A program made the translations under genes and the position numbers. The notes beneath the pieces were generated by a model. The model did not search any database. It was not told the origin of the DNA and saw only the letters and a list, made by a program, of their open reading frames with translations. Below, piece after piece: positions 41,120-53,306 of a stretch of 64,000 nt of DNA; the stretch's first letter is position 1, and each line of letters starts with the position of its first letter. Source of the stretch: Buxus sempervirens (Eukaryota > Streptophyta > Magnoliopsida > Buxales > Buxaceae); assembly GCA_947561395.2 (NCBI GenBank), contig OX387184.1:16968205-17032204 (forward strand). Direction: 5' to 3'.

Positions 41120-43277
41120 TACAGTCCTTTCTTATTGCAAATTCAGCTTTCTGGGTAGTGCTTTTAATGTGAAGTACCTGAATCGTACCTGCTGATTAAA
41201 GATCTCGATCAGTTTCTTTTCAACTTATGAACAAGGTGTTGTGTGTGACGAGATCATTTTCACCGTGACTGGTGCTCTTGGGCCGTGGTTGACAAAACAA
41301 ATACAAAACGGCTCATGCATGAAAAACATCACTGTGGAGAGTGTGAGATAATGCCCTAGTCAATCAACAATTCCTTTGGAGAATTGTGCAGTTAAAAAGC
41401 TTGTGATTTGGTCTTTCAGAGATTGAGACTCTGAAGATCATATCATGTCTGATGGTTTTCAAAACCGTGCAACACATGCTTTATGAGTGCAAACCTTAGG
41501 AAATCATGTTGCAGAGACTATACCTCAACATCCGTGCCTTGATGGGTAGTGACTGCAAAATCATGAAATGTTAAACAAATCATGCCATGAATGGCAAGGA
41601 GAATTTACGCCGCAAGGTGGGCGACTTGATTTATGTCTAAACAGCTAGCTCAATATAACCACAGATGACGGTTTTATTGTGCGTAGCACGAGACAAAGTT
41701 AATGTTTGTCATGAAAGACGATTCAATGTGGGCCCGAAGGCCACTTCATTGTGTGCTTTGAAAAGCAATTTTGATGAGCACCTCAGAAGCTGCCTCAATG
41801 CATGCCCGGAAGATATTTTGTGCATTTTTGAAAAGAGTTCGGCTAAACAGGTTGGTGTAAATGATCTCGAAGTGCACATGTTTAACGCAAGAAAAAATAT
41901 ATATACAGGTAAAATGAAAGTTAAATGCTAACAACAAAGAAACCCAAGTGTGTGCATAATCCTAGAAGGGTTGGTGCCTGTTAAGGCACGACTCCTAGAC
42001 ATACTTGTGTAAGGAAGCACTCCTAAGTCCTGATCAGCCCTTTTATCTTTCATTTGTTCTTTCATCTGCTCTTGGGTGTCAGACCACAAAAAAAATGTTT
42101 ACAACTTGCCATCGAGGGCGAAATTTACAAAAAAAAAAAATAATTCTGTAAAGAAAATCATCTTTAGGGTTGTTGGGAACCCAAAAGGAGGGTACAAGTT
42201 TGCTTCTTGGCAGGTGGGCTGAAATCCTAAATCTAGGGTTTTTCTGCCCGTGTTTTGGCCTGTTTCTGTCTGATTGTCTGATCTGGCCGGCTCTCATCTG
42301 CTCAAAAGGCCAACTAAGACTTAGAGTGCTTCCAGCGGACTCAATGGGTCGAGGCCCACGGTTTACAGGACTCAAATGCATGGATCTAGGGTTAGACCCC
42401 TGATCAAATTGGGTTGGTTTCCTAAATTAGGGCTAAGGCAGCCCATGGTCTAGGTTTTACTCAGGTTGATGCAAAAAACGGCGGGGGTTGCTACCCCTGA
42501 TGGACTCTTGGGTTTTAAATTGATTTTCCCTTATTTTGTTCCAGCATTCACATTCACATTCAGATTCAGAGTATCAAGGTTTTTCAGAATCAATAGGTGG
42601 GGAAGGATACCCAGCCCGAGGCACCTGCCTTCAAGGGTCTGAGCCAAGTACTAGACCCCTCGCGTACCATGGCAAGAAACCAATGGCGCTAAGAAATCCA
42701 GAAACCTGGGGAGATGGGTTTACCCTGCTTTCCCTGGCAAGCCACGGGAGCGTAGGGCTAATACCATCCCAAAAGTAAGTTTCTCGATTGAAGAAGGGTG
42801 GCTGCTAGAGAGATCTAGGTTTTGGTTAAGAAGAACATTCACAGAGTGCAAACAGCATTCAGTTCGGATCATCCATGCAGACTCCCTCGTGCATGTCACC
42901 CCATGCAGTTAAAAAATTCATTCACGGTGTAGTGAGGTGCTTGTATGTGCAGTGGGGTCAAGTGCTGTGTCTATTCGGGTGATTCTTGGATAATGGGCCG
43001 ATTAAGGGTTCCTTAATGTCACTTTTATAGTGAGAATACAGAACAGTATGCAATACAATGTCTGGGTGGATCCCCAGGTAAGTGGAGGGTCACAGGGAAC
43101 CGCTTAAATTCCACTTTCCTTAGGCAATTATCTCGTCCCTTTGACAGGATCCCCCAATACCATGTAATTTCATAAGTTCCATAAACCACTAAGGTTGGAC
43201 AAGAAGTACTTCCTAATCTGCTTATATCCACCTAAGTTGACTCATTTGATAACCAGGGTCCGACTGGGTTGAGGGTG
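41120..43277 (-). other. Leader between primer site and gag
   Basis: About 2.2 kb without a convincing ORF; Ogre elements often carry an extra ORF1 here, but I see none intact. Confidence 0.5.
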
Positions 43278-43295
43278 TCCCCAGCAGAGTCGCCA
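43278..43295 (-). other. Primer-binding site, tRNA-Arg type
   Basis: Minus strand TGGCGACTCTGCTGGGGA, three bases after the 5' LTR end. Its complement ends ..GAGTCGCCA, as in plant tRNA-Arg acceptor ends (..GAGTCG plus CCA). Confidence 0.8.
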
Positions 43296-43298
43296 AGC

Positions 43299-45744
43299 TG
43301 TGCGCACCTAAATCTGACCTGGATCCTAGATCGCACACCGGGCGCACGTTCCGTGCGTGCCTCGGGACTTTCGGAGTCGCCACTGCCTGAGAGGTGCAGG
43401 CAGACACGGTTTTGCCCTAACCGGGTCTAAGTCTGGTCTGCGGCTTTTTAAGAGTTCTAGCTAAGTCCTCGGTTACGGTTCGGGGAAGTCCTAAAGACAC
43501 CCCGGTCCGCCCCGTCGGTCTGACGGGTCCCTCGGGTCTCCCTGGTTTTTTGAGTCAATTTCACCCTTTTCCTAGACCAGCATGTTGCCTTGTTAGGTCT
43601 GGCGGGGCCCTCTGGAGGTGTGGGTCCCCCTTAGCTTGATTTTATCTTTTTATTTATCTAAGTGAAGTGAGTCAGACCCGGGTCCCGTTGGAAGACCCGT
43701 GGGTTGCCAAAGTTGGGCTTGGGGCCCAGTTGGGTTATTGGGTAACCCATTTGGTTATTTTATTAAGTTTTATTTATTTACAATTTTAGTTTGGGCTTAG
43801 TGGGCTTGGAATGGGCCCATTAGCCAAAGTCCAGTGGCCTGGAGCCCGTTTGTTGAAAACGGGCCGGGTTTGGGCCGGTCTAAGATGGGCCCCACAAGTG
43901 GGCCCAGGGGAATCTTGGTGGGCCCATCTAGGCCCACAGTCTTTTATTGGGCTCAAAATAGCCCAAATTGTCTAAAAGGCTGGTTCAAGCCGGTTTGGGT
44001 CGAATCAGGTTCAACCGGTCCAGATAAATTGGTTTTTAAGTCATTTTTCTAATCTGACCGTACTCTTAGTGCGGTTTGGTCAGAACCGTTCTGTGTGTAC
44101 GGTTGCTGCTCAGTTTCACTTGCTTACACCGATTTTGATCTGAATCAATTTGGTGACTTTTCTGGGGCTTCTGGCAACATCCGCCGGGCTTCTGCGATGG
44201 TTCCACTGTCTTTGTGATTTGTCATTTACTTCAAATATCCTCCTTTTGAAGCATTTGTTAATGAAGCCTTCTCTTTTCCTCCTTTTATCAAATCACTTCC
44301 CATCTCATCTTATGGCATTTGAAAGAAAGGATAGAGGGGAAGAATATTACAAGGGATAAATTTGCATTAGCAAATATAGCTTAAGCAAAATATATCATTT
44401 CTTATATCTTATTCTTTTTGTTCATTTTATGGGTCCACCTTCCTCTTCTTTCACAAATGGACACTCATTTGTGTGGGAGAATTCCAACAAGAGTGAAACA
44501 AATAGGTTAGTAGAAACGTAAAAGGATAAGAAAAAATACAAAGTTGTATAAGTAAATGCACATGTATATTGAAAAAGAGATGGGAAACATTACCAAATTA
44601 CAAGTTCCTTGTTTTTGGATGATGTTGGAATTCTCAGGGAATTTCAGCAGCGCTTCCGCGTCTCCATCAATTTTCTGAATTGGCTTTGAAAGGGTTTTGT
44701 TACTGTGGAGTTGAAGGGTTGAACATGGAAGGGTTTAAACAAGGTTTAATGGCAGCACAAGGGTAGTTTGGGCATTATAGGGTTTAGGTATTGGGGGTGG
44801 CAGAACCTGGACAGGGTTTCGGCCGTGGAAAATACACAGACGAAGAGGGGAGAGGCCAAGGGGAAGGCTTGCTTCAAATGGGGGGGTGGCCCTCTATTTA
44901 TAGGCAAAAAAGTGCCGGAACCGTACTTTAAGTGCGGTTTGGTCACAACCGTACTTGAAGTGCGGTTGTGACAAAATTGCACTAAAAAGTCAAAAACCGT
45001 ACTTAAAGTGCGGTTGGCATTCAACACGTGCAAATCTGCGCGAATCTACCAGCTGTCGCCGTACAGGACACGCGTCCACCTTCTAGAAGATCAAACCGTA
45101 TCTGAAGCACGGTTCAGACTAAACCGTACTTCAAGTGCGGTTAAGCACGTTTTTTAAATGCCGGATCTGAAATCTTTTATTCAATTTGATTTAATTAAAG
45201 ATTTTTATCCGATTTTATTATTATTTTATTATAAAATCCGAGATTCTTTATAATTATATTATTAAAATATTCAAAATATCTAAAATTATATTATTAAAAC
45301 ATTAATATATGATTATTTTATTTATTTGTTCATTTATTTTGCTTTATTCTGCTGTTTTTGCCGCACGGGCTGTTTTCTTGTAATTTCAACTGCTCATAAT
45401 TTCTTCGTTTGGTGTCCGATTTGAGCAAATTTAATGTCGTTGGAATCAGCTCGGAACCAGCCATCTATTGAGATCAATTTTGGCAGTTGGATTGGGGCCA
45501 AGCAAAAAGTCAACTTTTTGCTCTTTGGAAGTTTGACCGGGCCATAACTTCCTCATCCAGACTCCGATTCCAACAAACTCAATTGCGTTAGAACCGTGTC
45601 GAAATGCTCTTTTCAATGAGATGAAGTTTGATGGCCAAATTCACTTGAATCAAAAAGTCAATTTTTTGACCCCCTCAGGGTTTCACTGAAAGTTTGTCTT
45701 TTCATTTTTTGCCATTTTAGGGGTGCAAAAATCAGGTGTCTACA
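43299..45744 (-). repeat. 5' LTR of the Ogre-like element
   Basis: Carries TATAAATAG (44894-44903) and, just upstream of it in element orientation, an array of five palindromes (44919-45142). Its end joins the primer site at 43295. Confidence 0.93.
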
Positions 45745-45749
45745 TTGAG
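45745..45749 (+). repeat. Target-site duplication TTGAG (right)
   Basis: Pairs with 32387-32391. Confidence 0.88.
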
Positions 45750-46362
45750 AGTTATGGAAGTCTTGATTCCGACAAGTCTCTTTTCCGGCAAGTTTCCCAG
45801 AGAATTTCAGCGATTCCGGTTGCAGAGATTGGGCTAGAAGAGGGAGCTTGCAGGCTTTACATTCAAGCCTAATCAACAACCTGGCCCGCTCTTCTGGGTA
45901 TTGCAGAAATCAGAACAGATAATAGAGAGATAAAGGACGTACCTCTCGTGTTCGAAGTTCTCCACCAGTACTTCACAGAGAGTTTCAAGCAAACAAATCA
46001 AGATTCCTCATAGACAAGGCATGTTACTCGTGTACACTCCGATCTTTTCTTGCTTGCGTCGCCTCCTTCAACCTCCTTCTTTCAACCTTGGAATCGAGAA
46101 TTGCCGGAAGTTGGAATCTGGAATCATACGTTCTTTTCTTGTCGGAATCCTGATTACAATTGAGACCTGCCGGTCGAAAGCCAGAATAATGACTCATCGG
46201 AATCGAGACTCGCTAGAATCCTGCGTACAATGGAATAGAGAAATTCTACCGGATGTGAATCCTACCAACCCCCTCTATCGAAACTTGCTATAATCGAGAC
46301 TTGCTGAAATCGCTTAAACTTTCCAATGGAAACTTAGCCGGAAAAATGCATCACGGGTCATC

Positions 46363-46512
46363 GACATCAAACAAACCGTGGTTAGTAGGATTTATGTGGG
46401 TGAGGCGGGGCTACGGTTCGCCGGTTTCAAATGACCCGACATCAAACAAACCGTGGTTAGTAGGATTTATGTGGGTGAGGCGGGGCTACGGTTCGCCGGT
46501 TTCAAATGACCC
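46363..46512 (+). repeat. 75-bp perfect tandem duplication
   Basis: Two identical 75-base units (25 codons, so in frame in the short ORF 46301-46540). They sit inside the small DNA element near its right terminus. Confidence 0.9.
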
Positions 46513-46584
46513 GACCTGCCACACGTCATCTTCTTATTAGTGTAGTAAAACTCGTCGTAAAAACTTGCGTCGCATAGGATTTGC

Positions 46585-46930
46585 TTTCGAGGAAAACTTG
46601 TAGGAGCTGAGAAGTTTCTATGATTATGTGACAGAGTGACAGTGGAGGGTCAATTGTCTCCAAACTATCTCCGTCTTACGGGTTTCTGTTAGGTCGTAAG
46701 AACGTAACGCGTGTTCGATTAGATGGGCCCCACAAAAGTAGAGGCAAACGTTTAACCGTAAGGCATTTTTTTCTTTTGAATATTTTAAATCTCAAAGGGA
46801 ACCGCTTTCGTTTGGCGCTGAAAGGGACGAAATTTTGGACGAGTTTTGATGATTTCAGTCCCGCATTCTTAGTGTCTTTCTTGTTAGCATCCTTTTGGGG
46901 GAATCAAGTCTTGTCAATGTTTGCGTGGAG
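46585..46930. repeat. Dispersed module (fullest copy)
   Basis: Combines the 'gacagtg(g)agggtcaattgtc' block (also 3060, 48225), the 'aacgcgtgtt..attagatgggcccca' block (inverse at 19150-19210) and the 'gcgctgaaagggacgaaatt' block (also 14875). Confidence 0.6.
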
Positions 46931-48120
46931 AAAGGTTTTTTGATTGAATGGAGTTACATAATGAATGGCCGAAAAGTTCTTTGATTAAATGGAGTTACAT
47001 AACGAATGGCTGAAGCATCCTTGAAGACTGAAACGATGATGCCATTTGACCGGAATGAATGTTGGGGTGGGTGGGGGCGCGATGTTCTAATTCATGGTTT
47101 ATTTCTCAAAACAATTATGCTTCTTTCTTATTTTAGTTTTTAATATTTCTGAAAATCATAAGACGAAAAATACTTAATAGAGGAAATTAGTTAAATATCT
47201 AACTTTATCTGTTTATTTGTAAAAATGCCTCAATCAGTTTATTACAAGGAATTATGAAAATTAAGTTTTAAGTTATGACTTACCAAACGTATTTTTGTTG
47301 ATTTTGAAAATTTTAATCGTTTTGTATCAATTGTTACCAAATAGGTTTTTTATCACATGTTTTCAAAAACCCAAAAACAATTGGAAACATTTTCAGTTTT
47401 CAAACTATTTAAAAAAAAAAAACGTTATCAAACAGCCTCTAAGCTTTTCTCCGATTTTAGTTTTTAATATTTACGAAAATCATAAGACAAAAAATACTTA
47501 ATAGAATAGTTTATAATTTGCCACGTTTCTTTTTAACATTAGAGGAAATCAGTTAAATATCTAAATTTATCCGTTTATTCGATAAAATTTTCTATGTAAA
47601 CGCAGTGATGGTGAGCAACGAGTAATAAAGTTAAAAAGTTGGAAATTTGTAGTACGTAGCCGAGCTTAATAATTTTAAAAAATAAATTAAATAGTAGTCC
47701 TGAGCTTTTGAAATGATGATTTTTTGTTTTTGTTTTTGTTTTGTGGTAACAAGCTTTTGAAATGGATGATCCTGTTTATTTTGAAATGAATTTTTTTTTT
47801 TTGGTACACGAGCTTTTGAAAATGAATGATCGTGTGCATTTTAGGTCTCACACAGTTAAATGGGTGCCGGAGTCTTCATGCTTCGTGGTGACGTGTCAGT
47901 TGAGTGGGTGGGTCCTGTCTTCACGGCCATTTGACCTGGTGGACTTTTGGTTTTGAGTATTTTGACTGATGAGAAGAGTGGGGTCAGCTTATAAGAAGTT
48001 AGTAAATCTTTGCGATACATCACCGTGTGCGAGACTTCGAGGAAGGTCAAGTTAGGCCCCGTAATCATGGGATTCGAAGAACAAGGCTCTGTTTCGTTCG
48101 AAGGACTCCATCCATGTAGA
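46931..48120. other. AT-rich spacer
   Basis: No gene. 47134-47226 and 47459-47585 are ~85% similar direct copies ('tttttaatattt..cgaaaatcataagac', 'agttaaatatctaa'), separated by ~325 bp. Confidence 0.4.
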
Positions 48121-48390
48121 AGATATGATCAAGTTAGGCCCCGTAACTTCGAACTCTGTTAGAAGTCCATTGACGTGTGGAAAACTTGTAGGAGCTGAGA
48201 AGTTTCTAAGTTGACTGACCGACAGTGACAGTGAAGGGTCAATTGTCTCCGAACTGACTTCACATCTTCTGCTATATTTCGTCTGCTCCTTTATTACTAT
48301 CCTTACACGACACGTTTTCTCGAGGCATTTAATAACTGGGACCCACCATACATCCTCCGCCAAAATGTCTTGCTTTTGTTAATTGCAAAT
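48121..48390. repeat. Dispersed module, third copy
   Basis: 'gagctgagaagtttcta', 'gaagggtcaattgtctcc' and 'ggcatttaataactgggacc' in the same order as in 3040-4220, where the MITE at 3183-4126 interrupts them. Confidence 0.6.
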
Positions 48391-48739
48391 GATTGTTAAT
48401 TGCATCAAAGACAACAACACCAGCATATTGAAAATTGATAACACCAGCATTGAAAGATTGACCATATTCTTGATGAAACCACTCACCTCTCTTTTCTCTT
48501 CTTCCCCATTTATATTTCAAAAATTTTTGGAAAAGCCAATACTGTAGGGGATGGTTTGGCAAATTTTGCCTTCGACCATTACCCTTGTTTCTGTTTAAAC
48601 TGAGTTCCCCGTACCTTATCTCCTTTGGTGAGGTATGACTTTGTAGGCAAAGCGTTGTCGTGTTTTATCCCTGATTAATGAAAGTATGCTAAATTTGTTA
48701 TTAGAAAAAAAAAGGGTAAAACGTAAAAATCTATTTGTA

Positions 48740-49475
48740 GCTAGAGCTTTAAGTAGAGCGGATTGGGCTGGGTTTTGATGAGTTCAAGCTCAACCAAATT
48801 TAAAATCAATTGGCCTAAACTCACCTTGGTCCACCCTAAACCCAAACTGCTTGAACCCAAAACCAACCCTAAAATTATTTCTCGAGTTCGGACTAGGTTC
48901 GAGTTTGCCCAAATTAATAGGATCTATCAAGGATCTAATGAAATATAATAGCAAAGGCAACAAGTCTATAATGTTTTTAGTATAAGAAAGCAAAAAATTG
49001 AGTTTTTAAATTATAACATTTCTAAGATTTATTGACTAAATTATAAAACAACACATTCAACATTATGAAAGAAATAATTACTGAAAATGTGGTCATTTGT
49101 AAATCTCAAGTCATTATCCATACAAAGGTCAACATTATCAACACTCCTAAATCTTGACAAGGTTCTAGTTTTGAAGCTTTATACTCAATTCTATGGAACC
49201 TTATCTATTGGGGAATTGATTGGAAAAATAGAGAGGAAGGGCTTGGAGTTTGAAAGAACTTAGGAAGAAGATGGGATTTGCGATAAATCATTTAACCTTG
49301 GCTTTATATAGTTCGGACTTTTTGGGTTTTTCGGGCTATGAGATGCAAACCCAAGCCCAACCCAAACTCAAGTTTAGGCCTAAAATCAAGCCCAATCCAA
49401 ACCCAAACCCAAAATAAAACCTTAGATCGGGCTATTATTCGGGTTGGGTTGGACGGGCTTAGGGCGGCTGGGCAA
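48740..49475. mobile_element. hAT-like repeat with 'gggttggg/cccaaccc' ends (tentative)
   Basis: Starts 'tagagcggattgggctggg' and ends 'cgggttgggttggacggg'; internal 'cccaaacccaa' runs. No transposase. Boundaries approximate. Confidence 0.35.
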
Positions 49476-49479
49476 AACT

Positions 49480-50600
49480 TTTTTTTTATGAAAGTTAAGT
49501 AAGAAATATATTCACAAAGGAGAGAAGATTACAAGAGTTACATAGACCCGGCCTCCCCACATGGTTGGGCCATGGTCACACAGGGCTATACATAAGCCAA
49601 AAACACTTCCTAACTTATACTTTACAGTTGAATGAATGTTTCCACATCATAAAAAATTCCAGTTCAATCTCCAATTACTAATAATTTGCCCATTGCTTGC
49701 ATTGTCTTTGACGACGTAGTCTTTACAAGAGCATTTCGCATGAACCTCCTCAATGATATGCCCGAGCACTTCAGTATGCAACAGGTAACTGTTTTTGAAA
49801 ACTCGTCTATTCCTCTTAGTCCATATGTGATATACCGCTGCCCCCATTGACAACTTAGCAATAATATTGATGGGGGATGCAACAACAAATTTCCTTTGTA
49901 CCCATTCAACCACTTCCCCCCACTGATATGATGACGGTCTTAGGCATGAGCGTGCAAGTAACGACGTCCATATGGTCCTGCTATACTGACAATTGAAGAA
50001 CAGATGACTTTGAGTTTCCACAGAAGCCTTGCACAACACACAGTTACTTTGTTGGATGATTCCCCAAGCTACTAGTTTTTCCTTCGTCATGATCTTGTTG
50101 TTTATCGCCATCCATAGTATAAAGGTGTGCCTAGGAATGGATGAGGTGAACCACATAAGGTGCTGCCAAGATATAGGTGTTCGGACAACATCAAGCGTTT
50201 TGTACGCTGATCTAATATCAAACTCACCAGATTTTGAGGGGGTCCACGTTGATATATCATCTCTACTGCTATCCAGCTGTGGCAACTCCTGTAATATACT
50301 CCAGGCCTCCATTAGGTCCATTGAAGCCACCACTGAAACGTCCCACTGCCCATTTGAAATGAGCTTTTCCACTCTATCGTTTGCTGCCAAACTTGACTCA
50401 TATATGATTCTTGCTCCATAATTTTCGATGAAAGATCCCTTCGGATGCCAGTTATCAAACCATATGAAGGTATCCCTGCCATTAAAAATTCTTTTCTTAA
50501 TAAGAGGGAATGCAACCCTTCTTAGCTTCAAGATTGTCCTCCATGCCCAAGTTCCCCCACTCGAGTTACTTAACACCTAGAAATTTCAATATTTTATTAG
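49480..50600 (-). mobile_element. 3' half of an L1-type LINE (minus), poly(A) end
   Basis: 309-codon frame 50576-49647 is the ORF2 C-terminus with 'FIWFDNWHPKGSF' and the RVT zinc-binding domain ('IPRHTFILWMAINNKIMTKE', 'NCVLCKASVETQSHLFFNC'). A poly(A) (plus-strand T8) lies at ~49478-49486. Its upstream part resumes at 54157 beyond the solo LTR. Confidence 0.88.
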
Positions 50601-51229
50601 TGTAGACACCCTAAAATTGCATAATTTTTGATAAATTTTTAAGGAGAGAGATTTTATTGGAATTTTCAATTTTTAGCATTGGATTTGAGATCCTTAATCC
50701 TTTTGAATTCAAAACCACAAAGGAAAATGCCCGAATTCAATCTTTTGTGCAAAGTCAAACTTTTTCCAGTTGAATTTTGTTGACTTTTGATCTCAGAAAA
50801 TGAAATATTTTTTAAAGCAAGATTTCAAGATAAATTTTCCCGGTAATCAGGTTTTTAGCAATGTTATTGCATAAATGATTTTTTTGAGATTTTAAATCTT
50901 GACGAATACCTTGGTATTAACATGTTGAACCTTTTTACCAGACCTGAAAAACCGGAATTTAGCCTTGAACTGGAAAGTTGACTTTTTATTCACTTGGAAT
51001 TTAGGTCTGGAACTATTTTTAATGGATTCAAATGGGGGGGGGGGGGGGTGTTTGCTTATTTACATGTGATATCTTAAGTAAATGGAGATTAAAAAATACG
51101 AGGACATTTACTTAAATGATATTACATGTAAATAAGTATTATCTGTGCAGGTAAGGGTCAGTGCTATGCAAAAGCTATGCAGAGAGTCATTTTTGCCCTG
51201 AACCGACATTAAAGTTCGGATAAAAGCTT

Positions 51230-51350
51230 TTTTCCTTGTATCCGATAGTAATTTTCAAATACAAACCATTTTTATTGTGTCCGACAGATAATGTCGGATA
51301 CAAAGGTTATTGGTAGTATCCGACCTGAGTTCTCAGATACAAGTGTTTTG
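51230..51350 (+). promoter_or_regulatory. Inverted TCCGA/TCGGA motif cluster in the solo LTR
   Basis: 'gtccgaca-gataa-tgtcggata' plus 'tatccgac', 'gttcggata' and 'gtatccgata' within 120 bases of the LTR 5' third. Position resembles the palindrome array of the other LTR family; role unknown. Confidence 0.4.
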
Positions 51351-53306
51351 TTGCAAATTTGAAAACCCTGAGAGTTTTCACTTATTTACTATTATGCCTC
51401 TGTCTAAGAGAGAATTCCCGAATTTAGCCTTAGGGTTAAGTGGGAGGATTCTAGACACATCCTTGTGTCTACCATTAGGGCTCCCCTTGCCCTAGCAAAT
51501 GGCCAGAAGATTGGACATTGAAGAGCTCCAAGTGAAGAAGGGAACCTCTACCTCATTGCTCCCAGAAATCCAGGTAAGCCTTAAACCCATTTACTTTTCT
51601 GTTTTTAAATTCTAGGGTTAGCTTCTTCTTCCTTTCTTTAGAGTAAGGCCTGAGTGTGATTGAAACCCCATTCCTGTCTCAAAGTACCTCAAGACTGTCT
51701 CTAGCCGTAAAATGTGAAGAAAAAGCTAGGGGAAACAAGAATGGGAATGGAACCCTAGTTATAGAACCCCCATTTGATTGATATACTTTAAATGCTACAT
51801 GTTGTGATGTGTTAATGAATCTTATGTGTTTAGTTTCATTTTCTAGAGAGAATACCAAGGTCCATGCTATTTATAGCATTGATCTCCATTCCCTCCTAAA
51901 ACATGATTTTTTACACATGAACACATCTCATTTTTTTGGTTGTAATAAGCTTGTATTTTGGATCTATCGTGTTCATTATGATAGATCTGAGATAAATGGC
52001 CTTATATCAATCCTTTTATGATCCCGGAATGGATTTCAAGCAATCCTACCTTTGAGGGGAGGTTTTCATAGCCTAACCCCTTAAGTTGGGATTTTCGTTT
52101 CAATACGGGTTCATTTGATTCATGTTCTTCAATCCATAAGATTCATGAATTGGATCTTTACCCAAGATGTTTCTTGAGTATTTTCTAACTGTTTTAATGG
52201 ATTTCAAGTAATCCCATCTTTGAAAGGAGACCTTTATTGTCTAATCTCTCTAGTTGGGGTTTTTGTCTCAATACGGGCATATTCGGTTCATTGTCTTAAT
52301 TAATGAGATGTATGAACCGATTCCTTACCCTAAATCTTTCTTAGACATTTCTTAATGATTTCCAAAGAATACAAGCAAGTTCATTTTTGAGTAGAGAAGA
52401 CCTCATGGTCTAGTCTCTTTGTTTTGGGCATTTTTGCCTTATTTTGGGGGTTTTGGTATTGTCTCTCCAATCAATGAGAGTTTGAAGCCAAATTTGTCCC
52501 CTACATCTTTCTGGAGGTTTTCCAACATTTTTTCAAATGACTTTAGTTTAGATTGTATTGATCATGTGCACATACCCACTGTTTTAGGTTAAATTTTACC
52601 TAAAGTTTTCAAGACATGACAGCACCTGTACCCTATCTTAGAACGCTCATAACTTCATCATCCAGATGAATTTTCGAGTGATTTCAAAGACATGTGATAG
52701 GTGGGATTATCTAGTTTTAGTCTGTAAAATTTCAGCAATTTCTATGAAGTAGATTTTTTATACCACTTGATCAAAATCGACAGGTCAGTTCAGGCCAAAT
52801 TGCTGAACTTGTCACTTTGATTGAGCACCATTTGCTCGTTTTAAGTTCGATTTAAGTGGTTTTAATTTCTGTGCTTTCCTTTGTAAGTTTACTTTCAAAT
52901 CCAATTGGTTTCAAGACTTTTTGATTTCATTTGTGTCTTGTGTGTTTGATTGACTCAGAACTGTTCAATAGCAGAATTCTGAGTTAATCTGTGATCCTCT
53001 AGGCATGTTCGGGAGGTCACACAAGTCACATTCGAATGAAGTTTTGTGTGGGGCCTATTTCATGTGGAAGATGGCACTACGTACTTCATTCATGCAAATT
53101 TTCAAGGATTTATATGAAACTAATCTCCACAAATAGGTTTTCAAAGTTGCCCACTTGTCACTTTTATCAACTTATAATAGCAGATTTCCAGCAAGCATAT
53201 CTCTTATGTTTTTAATCGGATTTACTTGGAAATTTTCTAGAGTCTTCTACTTTACATAATCTTTCCAATGGCATTGGCCTCGTTCAATTTGAATTTGATT
53301 TGAATG

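Larger units (their letters stand above)
32392..45744 (-). mobile_element. Non-autonomous Ogre/Tat-type LTR retrotransposon with gag but no pol (TR-GAG)
   Basis: Two 2,446-bp LTRs (43299-45744 as 5' LTR, 32392-34837 as 3' LTR), TTGAG target duplication on both sides, tRNA-Arg-type primer site and polypurine tract give a complete, well-bounded 13,353-bp element. Coding content in element order: ~2.2-kb leader (43277-41120), gag-like ORF, gag-tail ORF, then ~4 kb with satellite-like arrays and no protease, RT, RNase H or integrase in any frame. tRNA-Arg priming, the big LTRs and tandem arrays before the 3' LTR are known traits of the Ogre/Tat lineage. Gag-only elements are known as TR-GAGs and depend on a partner's pol. 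Confidence 0.88.
32060..46584. mobile_element. Small long-TIR DNA element, split by the Ogre-like insertion
   Basis: Left end 32060-32126 (gcaaatcct(c)tgcgacgca...ttttactac..gtggca) is the inverse of the right end 46517-46584 ('tgccacacgtcatc...gtagtaaaactcgtcgtaa..cgcataggatttgc'). Without the retrotransposon and one target copy it would be about 1.17 kb. MULE-like by TIR style; superfamily and target duplication not established. Confidence 0.5.
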
